From Roseburia sp. (lineage in GTDB: Bacteria > Bacillota_A > Clostridia > Lachnospirales > Lachnospiraceae): 36,122 nucleotides of DNA. The number at the start of each line of letters is the position of its first letter. Position 1 is the first letter of the stretch. The stretch covers positions 1 through 36,122 of the forward strand of contig DXQT01000023.1 of the NCBI GenBank assembly GCA_019411365.1, written 5' to 3'. Below the pieces are notes generated by a model that ran no database searches, was not told the DNA's origin, and was given only the letters and a program-made list of their open reading frames with translations. Shown here piece by piece: positions 15,565-27,319 of this stretch. A program made the translations under genes and the position numbers.

Positions 15565-18189
15565 CTATTCTTCCTCATCCTCGGAACCATCAGCCTCTGC
15601 GCGCTCTAACAGTTCTTTCATCAGCTCGTCGTCTGTCTCTGTATTTTCTACAGATGCCTTTTTTGCATTTTCCGCAGCGATGGCTGCACTTTCCTTTTCT
15701 TCCTCCTCACTGAGCAGTTCGGATGTGTCTGCATTGTCGATCAGACTCTTATCCTCACGCACTTTTGCGATACTTGCCACAGTGACATTCTCATCTAAGT
15801 TGATGAGTTTGACACCGGAAGTAATTCTTCCGAGCAACGTTGTATCACTGACTTTGATACGGATAATAATTCCTTCGGTGGTGATCAGCATCAGTTCATT
15901 GTCCTGGTTTACCGCTTTCACGCCGACAATATTTCCAGTCTTTTCGGTGATCTTGTAACATTTTACACCCTTACCGCCACGGTTCTGCGTGGTAAATTCG
16001 GAGATCAGTGTACATTTTCCAAGACCTTTTTCTGAAACGATCATGAGTGCATCCCCCTGGGACTGCATCTGCATACCGATAACTTCATCCCCATCCGTAA
16101 GATTCATACCGATGACTCCCATGGAAGTACGGCCTGTCTTTCTTACATCTGTCTCTTTAAACCGGATACACTGACCATATTTCGTCACTAAGAAAACATC
16201 CTGATTGTTATCTGTCTTTTTTACCTCGATCAGCTCATCATCTTCCCTTAAACTGATCGCAGCAAGTCCTGTCTTTCTGACATTTGCATAGTCGGTGATC
16301 GGTGTTTTCTTCACAATGCCTTTCTTTGTCGCCATGAACAGGAAATGTCCTTCCGTGTATTCACGAATCGGGATAACTGCCGTAATTTTCTCGCCCGGCT
16401 GGAGCTGGAGCAGGTTTACGATTGCAGTTCCCCTCGCGGTACGGCTTGCCTCCGGGATCTCGTAAGCCTTGATACGGTATACACGTCCGGTGTTTGTGAA
16501 GAACATCATGTAGTGATGGGATGTCGTCATCAAAAGTTCTTCAATGTAATCGTCATCAATCGTCTCCATTCCCTTGATTCCCTTACCGCCACGGTTCTGT
16601 GCGCGGAAATTGTCAAGGCTCATGCGCTTGATGTAACCTAATTTTGTCATGGTAATGACGGTGTTTGTTACCGGAATCAGATCCTCCATCGAAATATCGT
16701 ACTCGTCAAATCCAATGGATGTTCTTCTGTCATCACCGTATTTGTCTGCAATCAGCAGAATCTCCGTACGGATCACACCGAGCAGTTTTTTCTTGTCTGC
16801 CAAAATTGCACGCAGTTCTGCAATGCGGTCCATCAGCTCTGCGTACTCTGCCTCAAGTTTTTCGCGTTCCAGACCTGTCAGTGCACGCAGACGCATATCT
16901 ACAATTGCCTGTGACTGTGCATCGCTTAAGGAGAAACGCTCCATCAAACGTGATTTTGCTTCCTGCGTATTCTGGCTGCTCCTTATGATGCTGATGACTT
17001 CATCGATATTGTCAAGTGCGATCAGCAAGCCCTCTAAAATGTGGGCGCGTTCTTCCGCTTTGTTTAATTCGTATTTGGTTCTTCTGGTAACGACCTCTTC
17101 CTGATGGATCAGGTAATACTTTAACATGTCGTAGAGGTTTAAAACTTTCGGCTCGTTATTTACCAGTGCTAACATAATCACGCCAAACGTATCCTGAAGC
17201 TGTGTATGTTTGTAAAGTAAATTCAATACGACATTCGGATTGACATCACGGCGGAGTTCGATACAGATACGCATACCCTGGCGGTCGGACTCATCACGCA
17301 GATCTGTGATTCCATCCACTTTTTTATCGCGGACTAACTCGGCGATCTTCTCGATCAGTCTCGCTTTGTTGACCATGTACGGAAGTTCGGTTACCACGAT
17401 ACGGTTTTTGCCGTTTTGCATTGGTTCGATATCTGTAATTGCACGCACACGGACTTTTCCACGTCCGGTACGGTAAGCCTCATTGATCCCGGCTGTTCCA
17501 AGGATCATGCCTCCGGTAGGAAAGTCCGGACCTTTGACGATGGAAAGTAATTCTTCAATGTCGGTATCGCGGTCCTCCTCGACTTTGTTGTCAATGATCT
17601 TTACTACGGCATTGATGACTTCGCGCAGGTTGTGCGGCGGAATATTTGTTGCCATACCAACGGCAATACCGGTAGTTCCGTTTACTAAAAGGTTCGGATA
17701 ACGGGATGGCAGAACAGTAGGTTCTTTCTCCGTCTCATCAAAGTTTGGCACGAAATCAACGGTGTCTTTTCCGATATCGGCAAGCATTTCCATGGAAATT
17801 TTACTGAGACGTGCCTCCGTATATCGCATGGCAGCCGCGCCATCGCCGTCCACGGAACCAAAGTTTCCATGACCGTCAACTAACGGATATCTGGTCGACC
17901 ACTCCTGTGCCATATTTACAAGTGCACCATAAATAGAACTGTCTCCGTGCGGATGGTATTTACCCATCGTATCACCGACGATACGCGCACATTTACGATG
18001 CGGCTTATCCGGACCATTGTTCAGCTCTATCATTGAGTAAAGCACACGGCGCTGTACCGGTTTTAAACCATCCCTTACATCCGGGAGCGCACGCTGCGCG
18101 ATAACACTCATGGCATAATCGATATAGGATGTTTCCATCGTTTTTTTCAAATCGACGTCATGAATCTGATCAAAAATTTTATCATCCAT
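15565..18189 (-). CDS. gyrA: DNA gyrase subunit A
   Basis: An 874-residue type IIA topoisomerase subunit that breaks and rejoins DNA. The catalytic Tyr123 lies in [10 protein letters not shown]. The quinolone-determining loop reads [12 protein letters not shown], with the Ser84 position (E. coli Ser83) unchanged and Gly88 where E. coli has Asp87. The C-terminal beta-pinwheel begins after about residue 500, and a GyrA-box-type motif QNRGGKG occurs twice, near residues 530 and 733. The last 60 residues are a strongly acidic tail (EEEEKE, then a final EDEEE), as in other Clostridia. The start is the ATG at 18,189. It follows gyrB by 89 nt in the dnaA-dnaN-S4-recF-gyrB-gyrA order. Confidence 0.98.
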   Translation of the reverse strand: MDDKIFDQIHDVDLKKTMETSYIDYAMSVIAQRALPDVRDGLKPVQRRVLYSMIELNNGPDKPHRKCARIVGDTMGKYHPHGDSSIYGALVNMAQEWSTRYPLVDGHGNFGSVDGDGAAAMRYTEARLSKISMEMLADIGKDTVDFVPNFDETEKEPTVLPSRYPNLLVNGTTGIAVGMATNIPPHNLREVINAVVKIIDNKVEEDRDTDIEELLSIVKGPDFPTGGMILGTAGINEAYRTGRGKVRVRAITDIEPMQNGKNRIVVTELPYMVNKARLIEKIAELVRDKKVDGITDLRDESDRQGMRICIELRRDVNPNVVLNLLYKHTQLQDTFGVIMLALVNNEPKVLNLYDMLKYYLIHQEEVVTRRTKYELNKAEERAHILEGLLIALDNIDEVISIIRSSQNTQEAKSRLMERFSLSDAQSQAIVDMRLRALTGLEREKLEAEYAELMDRIAELRAILADKKKLLGVIRTEILLIADKYGDDRRTSIGFDEYDISMEDLIPVTNTVITMTKLGYIKRMSLDNFRAQNRGGKGIKGMETIDDDYIEELLMTTSHHYMMFFTNTGRVYRIKAYEIPEASRTARGTAIVNLLQLQPGEKITAVIPIREYTEGHFLFMATKKGIVKKTPITDYANVRKTGLAAISLREDDELIEVKKTDNNQDVFLVTKYGQCIRFKETDVRKTGRTSMGVIGMNLTDGDEVIGMQMQSQGDALMIVSEKGLGKCTLISEFTTQNRGGKGVKCYKITEKTGNIVGVKAVNQDNELMLITTEGIIIRIKVSDTTLLGRITSGVKLINLDENVTVASIAKVREDKSLIDNADTSELLSEEEEKESAAIAAENAKKASVENTETDDELMKELLERAEADGSEDEEE

Positions 18190-18278
18190 CTGATTTCTTC
18201 TCCATTTCTAACTCGTCTCTGTCATCCGAACTTCTGCAAACGGATCACATCTTCTAAAAATCCGGCTGCACCTATCTG

Positions 18279-21323
<3,045 letters not shown>

Positions 21324-21327
<4 letters not shown>

Positions 21328-21539
21328 TTTGAGACTTTCACCGTTTCCCCGTTATAGGAAATCACATCACCATCATGGATTTTTTTTCCACGCTGAAGTT
21401 CTGTTTCACCATTGACTTTTACCAGACCATCCTGGATGACAAATTTTGCATCAACACCGGATTCCACAAGTCCGGCTTTTTTCAAAGCCTGTCCAAGTTT
21501 TATAAATTCATCTGTTTCTCTAATCTGAATCTCTATCAT
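21324..21539 (-). CDS. S4-domain RNA-binding protein (YaaA/RlbA type)
   Basis: A 71-residue protein that is almost entirely an S4 RNA-binding fold: ETDEFIKLGQALKKAGLV, then a strand-rich QDGLVKVNGETE and KIHDGDVISYNGETVKV. This small ORF is a fixed neighbour between dnaN and recF in Firmicutes (B. subtilis yaaA/rlbA). The start is placed at the ATG at 21,539 because AAAGGA lies just upstream and the family starts there; the further in-frame ATG at 21,587 would add 16 non-conserved residues. It overlaps recF by ATGA. A ribosome-related role is suggested from the family only. Confidence 0.92.
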
Positions 21540-21602
21540 GGAATTCCTTTCTATCGCCCTTTGGGCAATATCAATCATAGATTTCAAATTCTATAAAAAT
21601 AA

Positions 21603-22715
21603 TTAGTTTGCAGCTGCATTAAAGTTAACCGGAAGAATCAGATAAATAAATGTACCTTCATCATCCTTGATAAAACATGGAGCCTTTGGATTGACCATGT
21701 ACAGTGTAACTTCCTCTTCGTCAATGACTCTTAATGCGTCAATGAAAAACTTCGGATTAAAGCCAATTAAAATATCTTTTCCTTCTTTGGCAATATCGAT
21801 ATCTTCATTCATGGAACCAATAAAGGAATTGATTTTTAATTCCATCGTTCCATCTGTGATGTTCATGATGATCGGTTTCTTATCACCTTCTTTGACAAGA
21901 AGTGTTGCACGGTCAATACAGTCTAACAGCTCACGTTTGTTTATTTTTACTTTTGTTTCGTAATCAGAAGATAACATCTGTTCAATCTTGAAGTATTCAC
22001 CTTCGATCAGACGGGAAACGACTGTCGTATTTTCAAACTCAAAAACGATGTGATTGTCTGTCAGGAAAATAGATACTTCATCTTCTGCACTACCCGGAAG
22101 GATTTTGCTGACTTCCTGAAGTGTTTTTCCGGGAACGACAACTTTTTTGTGAGAATAATTATTTTTTAATTCAATGTTGCGAATCGAAATACGGTGTCCG
22201 TCGAGGGAGACAACCTTAAGATCATTTTCTTCGATCTCGAACAACTCACCTGTCATTAATTTGTTGTTGTCATTGTCAGCGATGGAGAAAATAGTCTGGC
22301 GAATGACTTCTTTTAAGGTGAACTGGGACATAACGATTGGTTCGTTACGTTCAATGTACGGAATATAGGAAAAATCATCACCGGATTTACCGACAATGTT
22401 AAATTTTGCTTTTTCACATGTAATAGTTGTTTTAAAGGATGCGTCAGTTTCGATCGTAACATCACTGTCTGGAAGTTTACGGACAATCTCGGAAAAGATT
22501 TTTGCATCCAGTGCGATTACACCACGTTCTGCAATCTCGCCTTCGATCTTTGTTTCGATCCCAAGTTCCATATCATTTGCAGTAAGTTTAATTTCGTTTG
22601 CAGAAGCATCGATCAGAATACATTCTAAGATTGCCATGGTAGTTCTGGTTGGAACTGCTTTTGAAACAATATTAACACCATGTAACAGATTAGATTTAGA
22701 ACAAATTAATTTCAT
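21603..22715 (-). CDS. dnaN: DNA polymerase III beta subunit (sliding clamp)
   Basis: The 370-residue processivity clamp, which dimerises to encircle DNA and tethers polymerase III and repair factors. Three repeated clamp domains of about 120 residues are visible; the start MKLICSKSNLLHGVNIVSKAVP is typical. The C-terminus GTFIYLILPVN is the conserved end of beta clamps and forms part of the peptide-binding cleft. The ATG at 22,715 is chosen over an in-frame ATG at 22,769 because only the former begins family sequence; AAGGAG lies about 11 nt upstream. It is second in the dnaA operon, after a 337-nt spacer. Confidence 0.97.
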   Translation of the reverse strand: MKLICSKSNLLHGVNIVSKAVPTRTTMAILECILIDASANEIKLTANDMELGIETKIEGEIAERGVIALDAKIFSEIVRKLPDSDVTIETDASFKTTITCEKAKFNIVGKSGDDFSYIPYIERNEPIVMSQFTLKEVIRQTIFSIADNDNNKLMTGELFEIEENDLKVVSLDGHRISIRNIELKNNYSHKKVVVPGKTLQEVSKILPGSAEDEVSIFLTDNHIVFEFENTTVVSRLIEGEYFKIEQMLSSDYETKVKINKRELLDCIDRATLLVKEGDKKPIIMNITDGTMELKINSFIGSMNEDIDIAKEGKDILIGFNPKFFIDALRVIDEEEVTLYMVNPKAPCFIKDDEGTFIYLILPVNFNAAAN

Positions 22716-23052
22716 GTTGTAGATAACTCCTTCCTGATGAAACGTAGTGGCTCGCCAAAACGTGTTCATAAAAAAATAAATAGAAATCCGCCGTAGTCGT
22801 CTTAGAGGCTGTTCATAAGTTGATAACCGCAGAAAGCCTTAATTTTCAAGGGATTAAAAAAAATTTGAGGTGGTATAACCCTGTGAAAACCATGCGGAAA
22901 TTATCTTGAAATGATGTGAATTGAGGATGAGGCTCATAAATGCCTTAAACAGGTTTTAAACATGAAAATGAGACTTGTCCATACGGAATTCACGTTAATT
23001 TAACAAGATATCAACAATTTTTTGTGTATAACTTCGAAAAACCTTGATAACT
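22716..23052. other. dnaA-dnaN spacer, possible second half of a bipartite origin
   Basis: 337 nt without a gene. It holds a DnaA-box-like TTATACACA on the minus strand (23,023-23,031, one mismatch from TTATCCACA), two further TTATCAAG-type sequences and an AT-rich stretch at about 22,995-23,050. In B. subtilis, box clusters flank dnaA and unwinding occurs on the dnaN side. The same could hold here, but no tandem box cluster is seen. No terminator was found, so dnaN may be read from the dnaA promoter. Confidence 0.45.
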
Positions 23053-24411
23053 TTAGTTAGGATTGATTTTTTTCTTGATAGTTTCTATTAAATTGCGTGT
23101 ATTTTCGTTTGATTCGTATTCATCGGCAATTTTTTTGATACCATGAATAATGGTGGAATGGTCTCTTCCCCCAAGTAACTGTCCGATCGAGTCAAGCGGT
23201 ATATCTGTCATATTCTTACAGAGGTACATTGCAATCTGTCTTGGTCTGGCAATTTCGTTACTTCTGTTTTTTGAGATCATCTGATCCAGCGAAATATTGA
23301 AATGTTCGGTGACAACTTCAATTACAAGCTGTGGCGTGATCTCTCTTGGCTTGTCCGGTGTAATAATATTCTGAAGTTCTTTCATGGCAATTTCCATTGT
23401 GATATCTGTTTTTTCAAGATTGGAATATGCCAGAAGTTTGTTTAAAGCTCCTTCAAGTTCACGAATGTTGGATTTAATGTTAGTTGCAATATAATTAAGA
23501 ATCTCATCGCTGAGTTTCATGTCGTCTGCTTCAACTTTTCTTCGCAGGATAGCCATTCGTGTTTCGTAGTCTGGAGTTCCGATATCAGCAATAAGACCCC
23601 ATTCGAAACGTGAACGAATCCGGTCTTCTAAGGTTTCCATGTCTTTTGGCGGTTTATCGGATGTTAAAATAATCTGCTTGCCGGCAGAGTGGAGTGCATT
23701 AAATGTATGGAAAAATTCTTCCTGTGTACTTTCCTTACCGATGATAAACTGAACGTCATCGACCATTAATACATCAATCGTACGATACTTTTCACGAAGT
23801 TTGTTCATAGCGGAAGCATTACCACTTCGAATCGACTCGATTACTTCGTTGGTAAATTCTTCGGATGTAACATAAAGTACTTTTGCGTTCGGGTTTCTCT
23901 CTAATATAAAATGACCGATGGAATGCATAAGGTGAGTTTTTCCAAGTCCCGGTCCTCCATAAATATAGAGAGGATTGTATGCTTCACCCGGAGATTCAGC
24001 AACGGCAAGTGACGCCGACTGCGCAAAACGGTTATTGCTGCCGACGACGAACGTGTCGAATGTATAGTTCGGATTCAGATTTGATCTGTCCGCCTTTTCG
24101 GAAAGTGCATTTTTTTTCGGTACGCCGTTATTGCCGGTGCGGATATTTTTTGTCTGTTCCGGCAGGATGAACTTGATTTCGTATTCTGTCCCCGTAAGTT
24201 CTGCAATCGTTACCTTTAAAGGAAGATAATATTTTTTTGAAATATAGCTTAGGGTCATCTGTTCCGATGGAACCAGTATATATAAAGTGCTGCCCTCGAC
24301 GCCGTAAACTTCGAGCGGGCGAATCCAGGTATCAAAAGAAATATCACTGATATCATGCTCATGTTTGACGGTTGAGAGAATCTCGTCCCATTTTTCTAAA
24401 ATTTTATCCAT
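23053..24411 (-). CDS. dnaA: Chromosomal replication initiator protein DnaA
   Basis: A 452-residue AAA+ initiator that binds DnaA boxes and melts oriC. Domain I is at about 1-85 (WDEILSTVKHEHDISDISFDTWIRPL), followed by a short linker. The AAA+ domain has Walker A GGPGLGKTHL (152-161), Walker B DVLMVDDVQFI, sensor RSRFEWGLI and box VII-type residues. Domain IV has the DNA-binding signature GRDHSTIIHGIKKI near the C-terminus. The ATG at 24,411 has GAGGA about 6 nt upstream; the alternative ATG at 24,468 lacks a site and precedes atypical sequence. The promoter is called at 24,506-24,534, within the DnaA-box spacer, suggesting autoregulation. Confidence 0.98.
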   Translation of the reverse strand: MDKILEKWDEILSTVKHEHDISDISFDTWIRPLEVYGVEGSTLYILVPSEQMTLSYISKKYYLPLKVTIAELTGTEYEIKFILPEQTKNIRTGNNGVPKKNALSEKADRSNLNPNYTFDTFVVGSNNRFAQSASLAVAESPGEAYNPLYIYGGPGLGKTHLMHSIGHFILERNPNAKVLYVTSEEFTNEVIESIRSGNASAMNKLREKYRTIDVLMVDDVQFIIGKESTQEEFFHTFNALHSAGKQIILTSDKPPKDMETLEDRIRSRFEWGLIADIGTPDYETRMAILRRKVEADDMKLSDEILNYIATNIKSNIRELEGALNKLLAYSNLEKTDITMEIAMKELQNIITPDKPREITPQLVIEVVTEHFNISLDQMISKNRSNEIARPRQIAMYLCKNMTDIPLDSIGQLLGGRDHSTIIHGIKKIADEYESNENTRNLIETIKKKINPN

Positions 24412-24505
24412 TTTAATCCTCATTTTTGCGCTGTATTTTGCGCATAACAAATATGAGCTTACGCCCAAATTTGTACGCTCCTGATAAAAAATCCTACATA
24501 GTTCT

Positions 24506-24534
24506 ATCCTACACTATTTTTTTGCTTTTATCAA
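24506..24534 (-). promoter_or_regulatory. Probable dnaA promoter
   Basis: On the minus strand this is TTGATA, a 17-nt spacer and TAGGAT (5/6 and 4/6 to consensus), about 95 nt before the dnaA start codon. Most DnaA-box-like sites lie farther upstream at 24,688-24,910, in a position to modulate it. Confidence 0.6.
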
Positions 24535-24639
24535 TGAAAAGTTTGTACAGGGTATTTTAAGTTAGGGTGAATGCAAAAAAACCCCAATTTGGGCAAAATA
24601 GAAAGCCTGAATAATAAAAATTTGCATGAAGGGAAAAAA

Positions 24640-24920
24640 TATGTGTGAATAAGTCGAAAAAAGTTATAGACCGCGAAATATAAGGGATTATCCTGTTTAT
24701 AAACAGATTATCCGTGGATTATCCATAAAATATCCACAAGTTATCCACAAATTGGGGATAACTTTGCGAAACCGCTAAAAATCGGCATTCTTCAACCCAC
24801 ATTTTTTAACATTTTCGGGGGATAACTGTGGAAAAGCAAATAACAAGATATAGGATGATAGAGTTTCTTCCTTATATATATAGTGGTCAACATTTTCCAC
24901 AAATGGATAAATGTTGAAAT
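24640..24920. other. Replication origin (oriC) DnaA-box cluster
   Basis: The dnaA-rpmH spacer holds a perfect TTATCCACA at 24,741-24,749. Near-matches on the plus strand are ATATCCACA (24,730-24,738), TTATCCATA (24,719-24,727), TTATCCGTG (24,708-24,716) and TTATCCTGT (24,688-24,696). Reverse-strand near-matches lie at 24,753-24,761, 24,817-24,825, 24,827-24,835 and 24,902-24,910. AT-rich stretches lie on both sides. Gene orientation flips here from leftward to rightward, as expected at an origin. The exact unwinding site is not determined. Confidence 0.85.
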
Positions 24921-24958
24921 GTAGATAAGTAAAATGAGGTCAAACAGAATTTTAGTGC

Positions 24959-24986
24959 TTGACTTGAAACATTTTTCTGCTATAAT
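24959..24986 (+). promoter_or_regulatory. Promoter of rpmH (rpmH-rnpA region)
   Basis: TTGACT, a 16-nt spacer and a perfect TATAAT, about 105 nt upstream of rpmH. The leader that follows contains a small hairpin CGTC-TTAG-GACG (25,017-25,028). It fires away from the dnaA promoter. Confidence 0.85.
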
Positions 24987-25090
24987 TGAGAATGATGTTT
25001 TTTAACTGAGAATATGCGTCTTAGGACGTTTTCTATCGCATCGTCATTTCAGGATGATGGTGAATGCCAGGCAGAGGAGGTGGATATAAC

Positions 25091-25225
25091 ATGAAGATGA
25101 CATTTCAGCCGAAGAAAAGACAGAGATCAAAAGTTCATGGCTTCAGAAGCAGAATGAGCACAGCAGGCGGAAGAAAAGTATTGGCTGCTAGAAGATTAAA
25201 AGGAAGAAAGAAATTATCAGCATAG
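25091..25225 (+). CDS. rpmH: 50S ribosomal protein L34
   Basis: The usual 44-residue protein of the large ribosomal subunit, rich in Arg and Lys: it opens [19 protein letters not shown], continues with [19 protein letters not shown] and ends KKLSA. An AGGAGG site lies about 10 nt before the ATG. It is the first rightward gene from the origin, with its own promoter, and is followed at once by a hairpin with a T-run that should end much of its transcription, leaving rnpA to lower read-through. Confidence 0.98.
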   Translation: MKMTFQPKKRQRSKVHGFRSRMSTAGGRKVLAARRLKGRKKLSA

Positions 25226-25250
25226 GCCACATTTTTGTGGTCTTTTCTTT
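25225..25250 (+). terminator. Terminator/attenuator after rpmH
   Basis: The stem GGCCACA / TGTGGTC with a 4-T loop, followed by TTTTCTTT, begins at the last base of the rpmH stop. The T-run is interrupted, so partial read-through into rnpA is likely, matching the higher demand for L34 than for RnpA. Confidence 0.75.
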
Positions 25251-25275
25251 CCTTAAGAAGAATGGATGAATAATG

Positions 25276-25298
25276 AGGTGGTGCATTTTGTACCACCT
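25276..25298 (+). repeat. Hairpin in the rpmH-rnpA spacer
   Basis: The arms AGGTGGTGC and GTACCACCT pair (one G-T) around an ATTTT loop. A third, smaller hairpin (ACCTTC/GAAGGT, 25,341-25,361) follows before rnpA. They lack T-runs and may be processing or control structures. Confidence 0.5.
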
Positions 25299-25402
25299 AT
25301 TTGTTCATTCAAAGATATTTTATGGGTAAAGTAAGCAGAGACCTTCAAACAGACAGAAGGTAGTTGGTGCCTTAGGTAAATAATCAGAAAGGGCATACTA
25401 GG

Positions 25403-25741
25403 ATGAAGTTTTCGGAATCATTAAAAAAGAACAGTGATTTCCAGAAAGTGTACAGGCAGGGAAAATCCTATGCGAACCGTTATCTGGTAATGTATGTTCT
25501 GGAAAATCATACAGAAGGAAATCGTCTTGGCATATCCGTCAGTAAAAAAGTTGGAAACAGTGTTATCAGACATCATCTGACCCGGCTGATCCGGGAGAGT
25601 TACAGACTACATGAAGACATGTTCAATAATGGTTTGGACATTGTAGTCATCGCAAGAAGTACAGCGCGCGATATCAGTTATCATGAAACAGAGAGTGCCC
25701 TGCTGCATCTTGGAGGTCTTCACAAAGTAATCAATCGTTAA
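25403..25741 (+). CDS. rnpA: Ribonuclease P protein component
   Basis: The 112-residue basic cofactor of RNase P, which with the catalytic RNA trims 5' leaders of tRNA precursors. The N-terminal FSESLKKNSDFQKVYRQGKS and the RNR region KKVGNSVIRHHLTRLIRE (48-65) are recognisable. In place of the canonical R-N-R-x-K-R this copy has R-H-H-L-T-R, which is unusual. The ATG at 25,403 has an AAAGGG-type site about 10 nt upstream. The stop is directly followed by the yidD reading frame. Confidence 0.96.
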   Translation: MKFSESLKKNSDFQKVYRQGKSYANRYLVMYVLENHTEGNRLGISVSKKVGNSVIRHHLTRLIRESYRLHEDMFNNGLDIVVIARSTARDISYHETESALLHLGGLHKVINR

Positions 25742-25768
25742 TTGCAGAAAAAAGAAGATGGAATCATT

Positions 25769-25978
25769 TTGAAAAAAATATTAATTGCTTTAATTAAGTT
25801 TTATAGAAAATATCTTTCTCCGATGAAAACGACCAAGTGTCCATATTGCCCGACCTGTTCTTTATATGGGTTGGAGGCAGTTGAAAAGTACGGAGCTCTA
25901 AAAGGGGGAGCACTTGCTTTATGGAGAATCTTAAGATGTAATCCTTTTTCAAAAGGTGGATATGATCCAGTTCCATAG
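25769..25978 (+). CDS. yidD: Membrane protein insertion efficiency factor YidD
   Basis: A 69-residue small membrane-associated protein that helps YidC-dependent insertion. It starts [17 protein letters not shown], the amphipathic N-terminal helix of the family, then [16 protein letters not shown] and a final [12 protein letters not shown], all hallmarks. The start is taken as TTG at 25,769, since no in-frame ATG precedes the family start; a TTG at 25,742 would add nine residues. An extra Cys gives C-P-Y-C-P-T-C-S rather than the usual spacing. It lies between rnpA and yidC, as is standard. Confidence 0.9.
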   Translation: MKKILIALIKFYRKYLSPMKTTKCPYCPTCSLYGLEAVEKYGALKGGALALWRILRCNPFSKGGYDPVP

Positions 25979-25993
25979 TGGAGGTATTTACAA

Positions 25994-27295
25994 GTGTCAG
26001 ATATGTTATTAACAGCATACAATGGTGCTATTTTAGGACCGATCGCCAAAGTACTTGGCTGGGTAATGAATGGTATTTATGCGTTGATGTCAATGATCGG
26101 TATTGAGAATGTTGGTCTTTCCATCATTATCTTTACTATCGTGATCTACGCTATTTTGTTCCCGTTAACTTACAAACAGCAGAAATTTTCAAAGTTATCA
26201 CAGAAGATGCAGCCTGAACTTCAGGCGATCCAGAAAAAATATAACGGAAAAAAAGATCAGGCATCCATGATGGCAATGCAGGAAGAAACACAGGCAGTAT
26301 ATGAAAAATACGGTGTTTCCATGATGGGAAGCTGTGTGCAGATGCTGATCCAGATGCCATTGTTGTGTGCTCTTTACCGTGTATTTTTAAATGTTCCGGC
26401 ATATGTATCCGGTGTAAAGAACAATTTCTCTACGCTGGTTGATGGAATTATGGCAACAAGCGGTTATCAGGATAAGATGACTCAGCTCGTTACAGATTTA
26501 AGAGTTATGACAACACCGGCAGCAGATTTTACAGTGTCAGATCCGACTGCACTTTCGAACTCTATTGTTGATGTTTTATACAAAATGAATTCAGCGGGAT
26601 GGGAAAACTTAAAGAGTGCATTTCCTTCTTTGACGGATACCATCAATGCGACTTATGATACAGTTTCACATGTAAACAACTTTCTGGGACTGAATATTTC
26701 AGATACACCATGGCAGGTCATGACGACGAACTTTGCGTCACATAACTTCCTGTTTGTAGTATTAGCACTTCTTGTACCGGTTATTTCTTATCTGACCCAG
26801 GTACTTAACATTAAGCTGATGCCGCAGGCTGCTCCGTCTAACGGAAATAGCGATAATGATATGGCTGCACAGCAGATGAAAATGATGAACCGCACTATGC
26901 CGATCTTTTCATTTGTAATGTGTTTTACCGTTCCTGTAGGTCTTGGTATTTACTGGATTGCCGGTGCCGTAGTACGAAGCGTTCAGCAGTTTTTCTTAAA
27001 TAAACATTTTGAGAAAATCAATCTTGAGGATATTATTAAGAAGAATCAGGAAAAGGCAAAGAAGAAACGTGAAAAAATGGGAATCGCTGAAAATCAGATT
27101 TCCAATGCTGCTAAGATCAATACAAGAAAAATTGATGAACCGAAAAAAGAAGAGAAGAAGTCTAACATGAGTGAGGCACAGCGCGAGCTTGAATTAGAGA
27201 AAGCAAATGCCGCAAAATCAAAGGCAAAAGCCGGAAGTATGGCCGCAAAAGCAAACATGGTCCGCGATTTTAATGAGAAAAACAGCAGAAAATAA
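25994..27295 (+). CDS. yidC: Membrane protein insertase YidC/SpoIIIJ (Oxa1 family)
   Basis: A 433-residue insertase that folds and inserts membrane proteins with or without Sec. The hydrophobic segments are at about 38-58, 112-133, 247-272 and 300-330, with a cytosolic hairpin after the first (KQQKFSKLSQKMQPELQAIQKKY) and a Lys/Ala-rich C-terminal tail. The GTG at 25,994 is chosen because GGAGG lies 9 nt upstream. The groove Arg conserved in the family (about B. subtilis Arg73) aligns with Tyr52 in VIYAILFPL. The region 135-245 between the second and third segments is a longer loop than in B. subtilis. It sits between yidD and khpB. Confidence 0.95.
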   Translation: MSDMLLTAYNGAILGPIAKVLGWVMNGIYALMSMIGIENVGLSIIIFTIVIYAILFPLTYKQQKFSKLSQKMQPELQAIQKKYNGKKDQASMMAMQEETQAVYEKYGVSMMGSCVQMLIQMPLLCALYRVFLNVPAYVSGVKNNFSTLVDGIMATSGYQDKMTQLVTDLRVMTTPAADFTVSDPTALSNSIVDVLYKMNSAGWENLKSAFPSLTDTINATYDTVSHVNNFLGLNISDTPWQVMTTNFASHNFLFVVLALLVPVISYLTQVLNIKLMPQAAPSNGNSDNDMAAQQMKMMNRTMPIFSFVMCFTVPVGLGIYWIAGAVVRSVQQFFLNKHFEKINLEDIIKKNQEKAKKKREKMGIAENQISNAAKINTRKIDEPKKEEKKSNMSEAQRELELEKANAAKSKAKAGSMAAKANMVRDFNEKNSRK

Positions 27296-27319
27296 TAAGA
27301 AAGGACAGGGGTTTTGGAT

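Noticed and set aside
15458..15958. 166-codon plus-strand Ser-rich frame opposite gyrA and the HipA-like gene
   Set aside because: The Ser/Phe-rich translation is the usual antisense image of an acidic Glu/Lys-rich C-terminus; there is no start signal.
22716..22769. Longer dnaN start at 22,769
   Set aside because: The extra 18 residues are not clamp sequence; MKLICSKSNLL at 22,715 is the family start.
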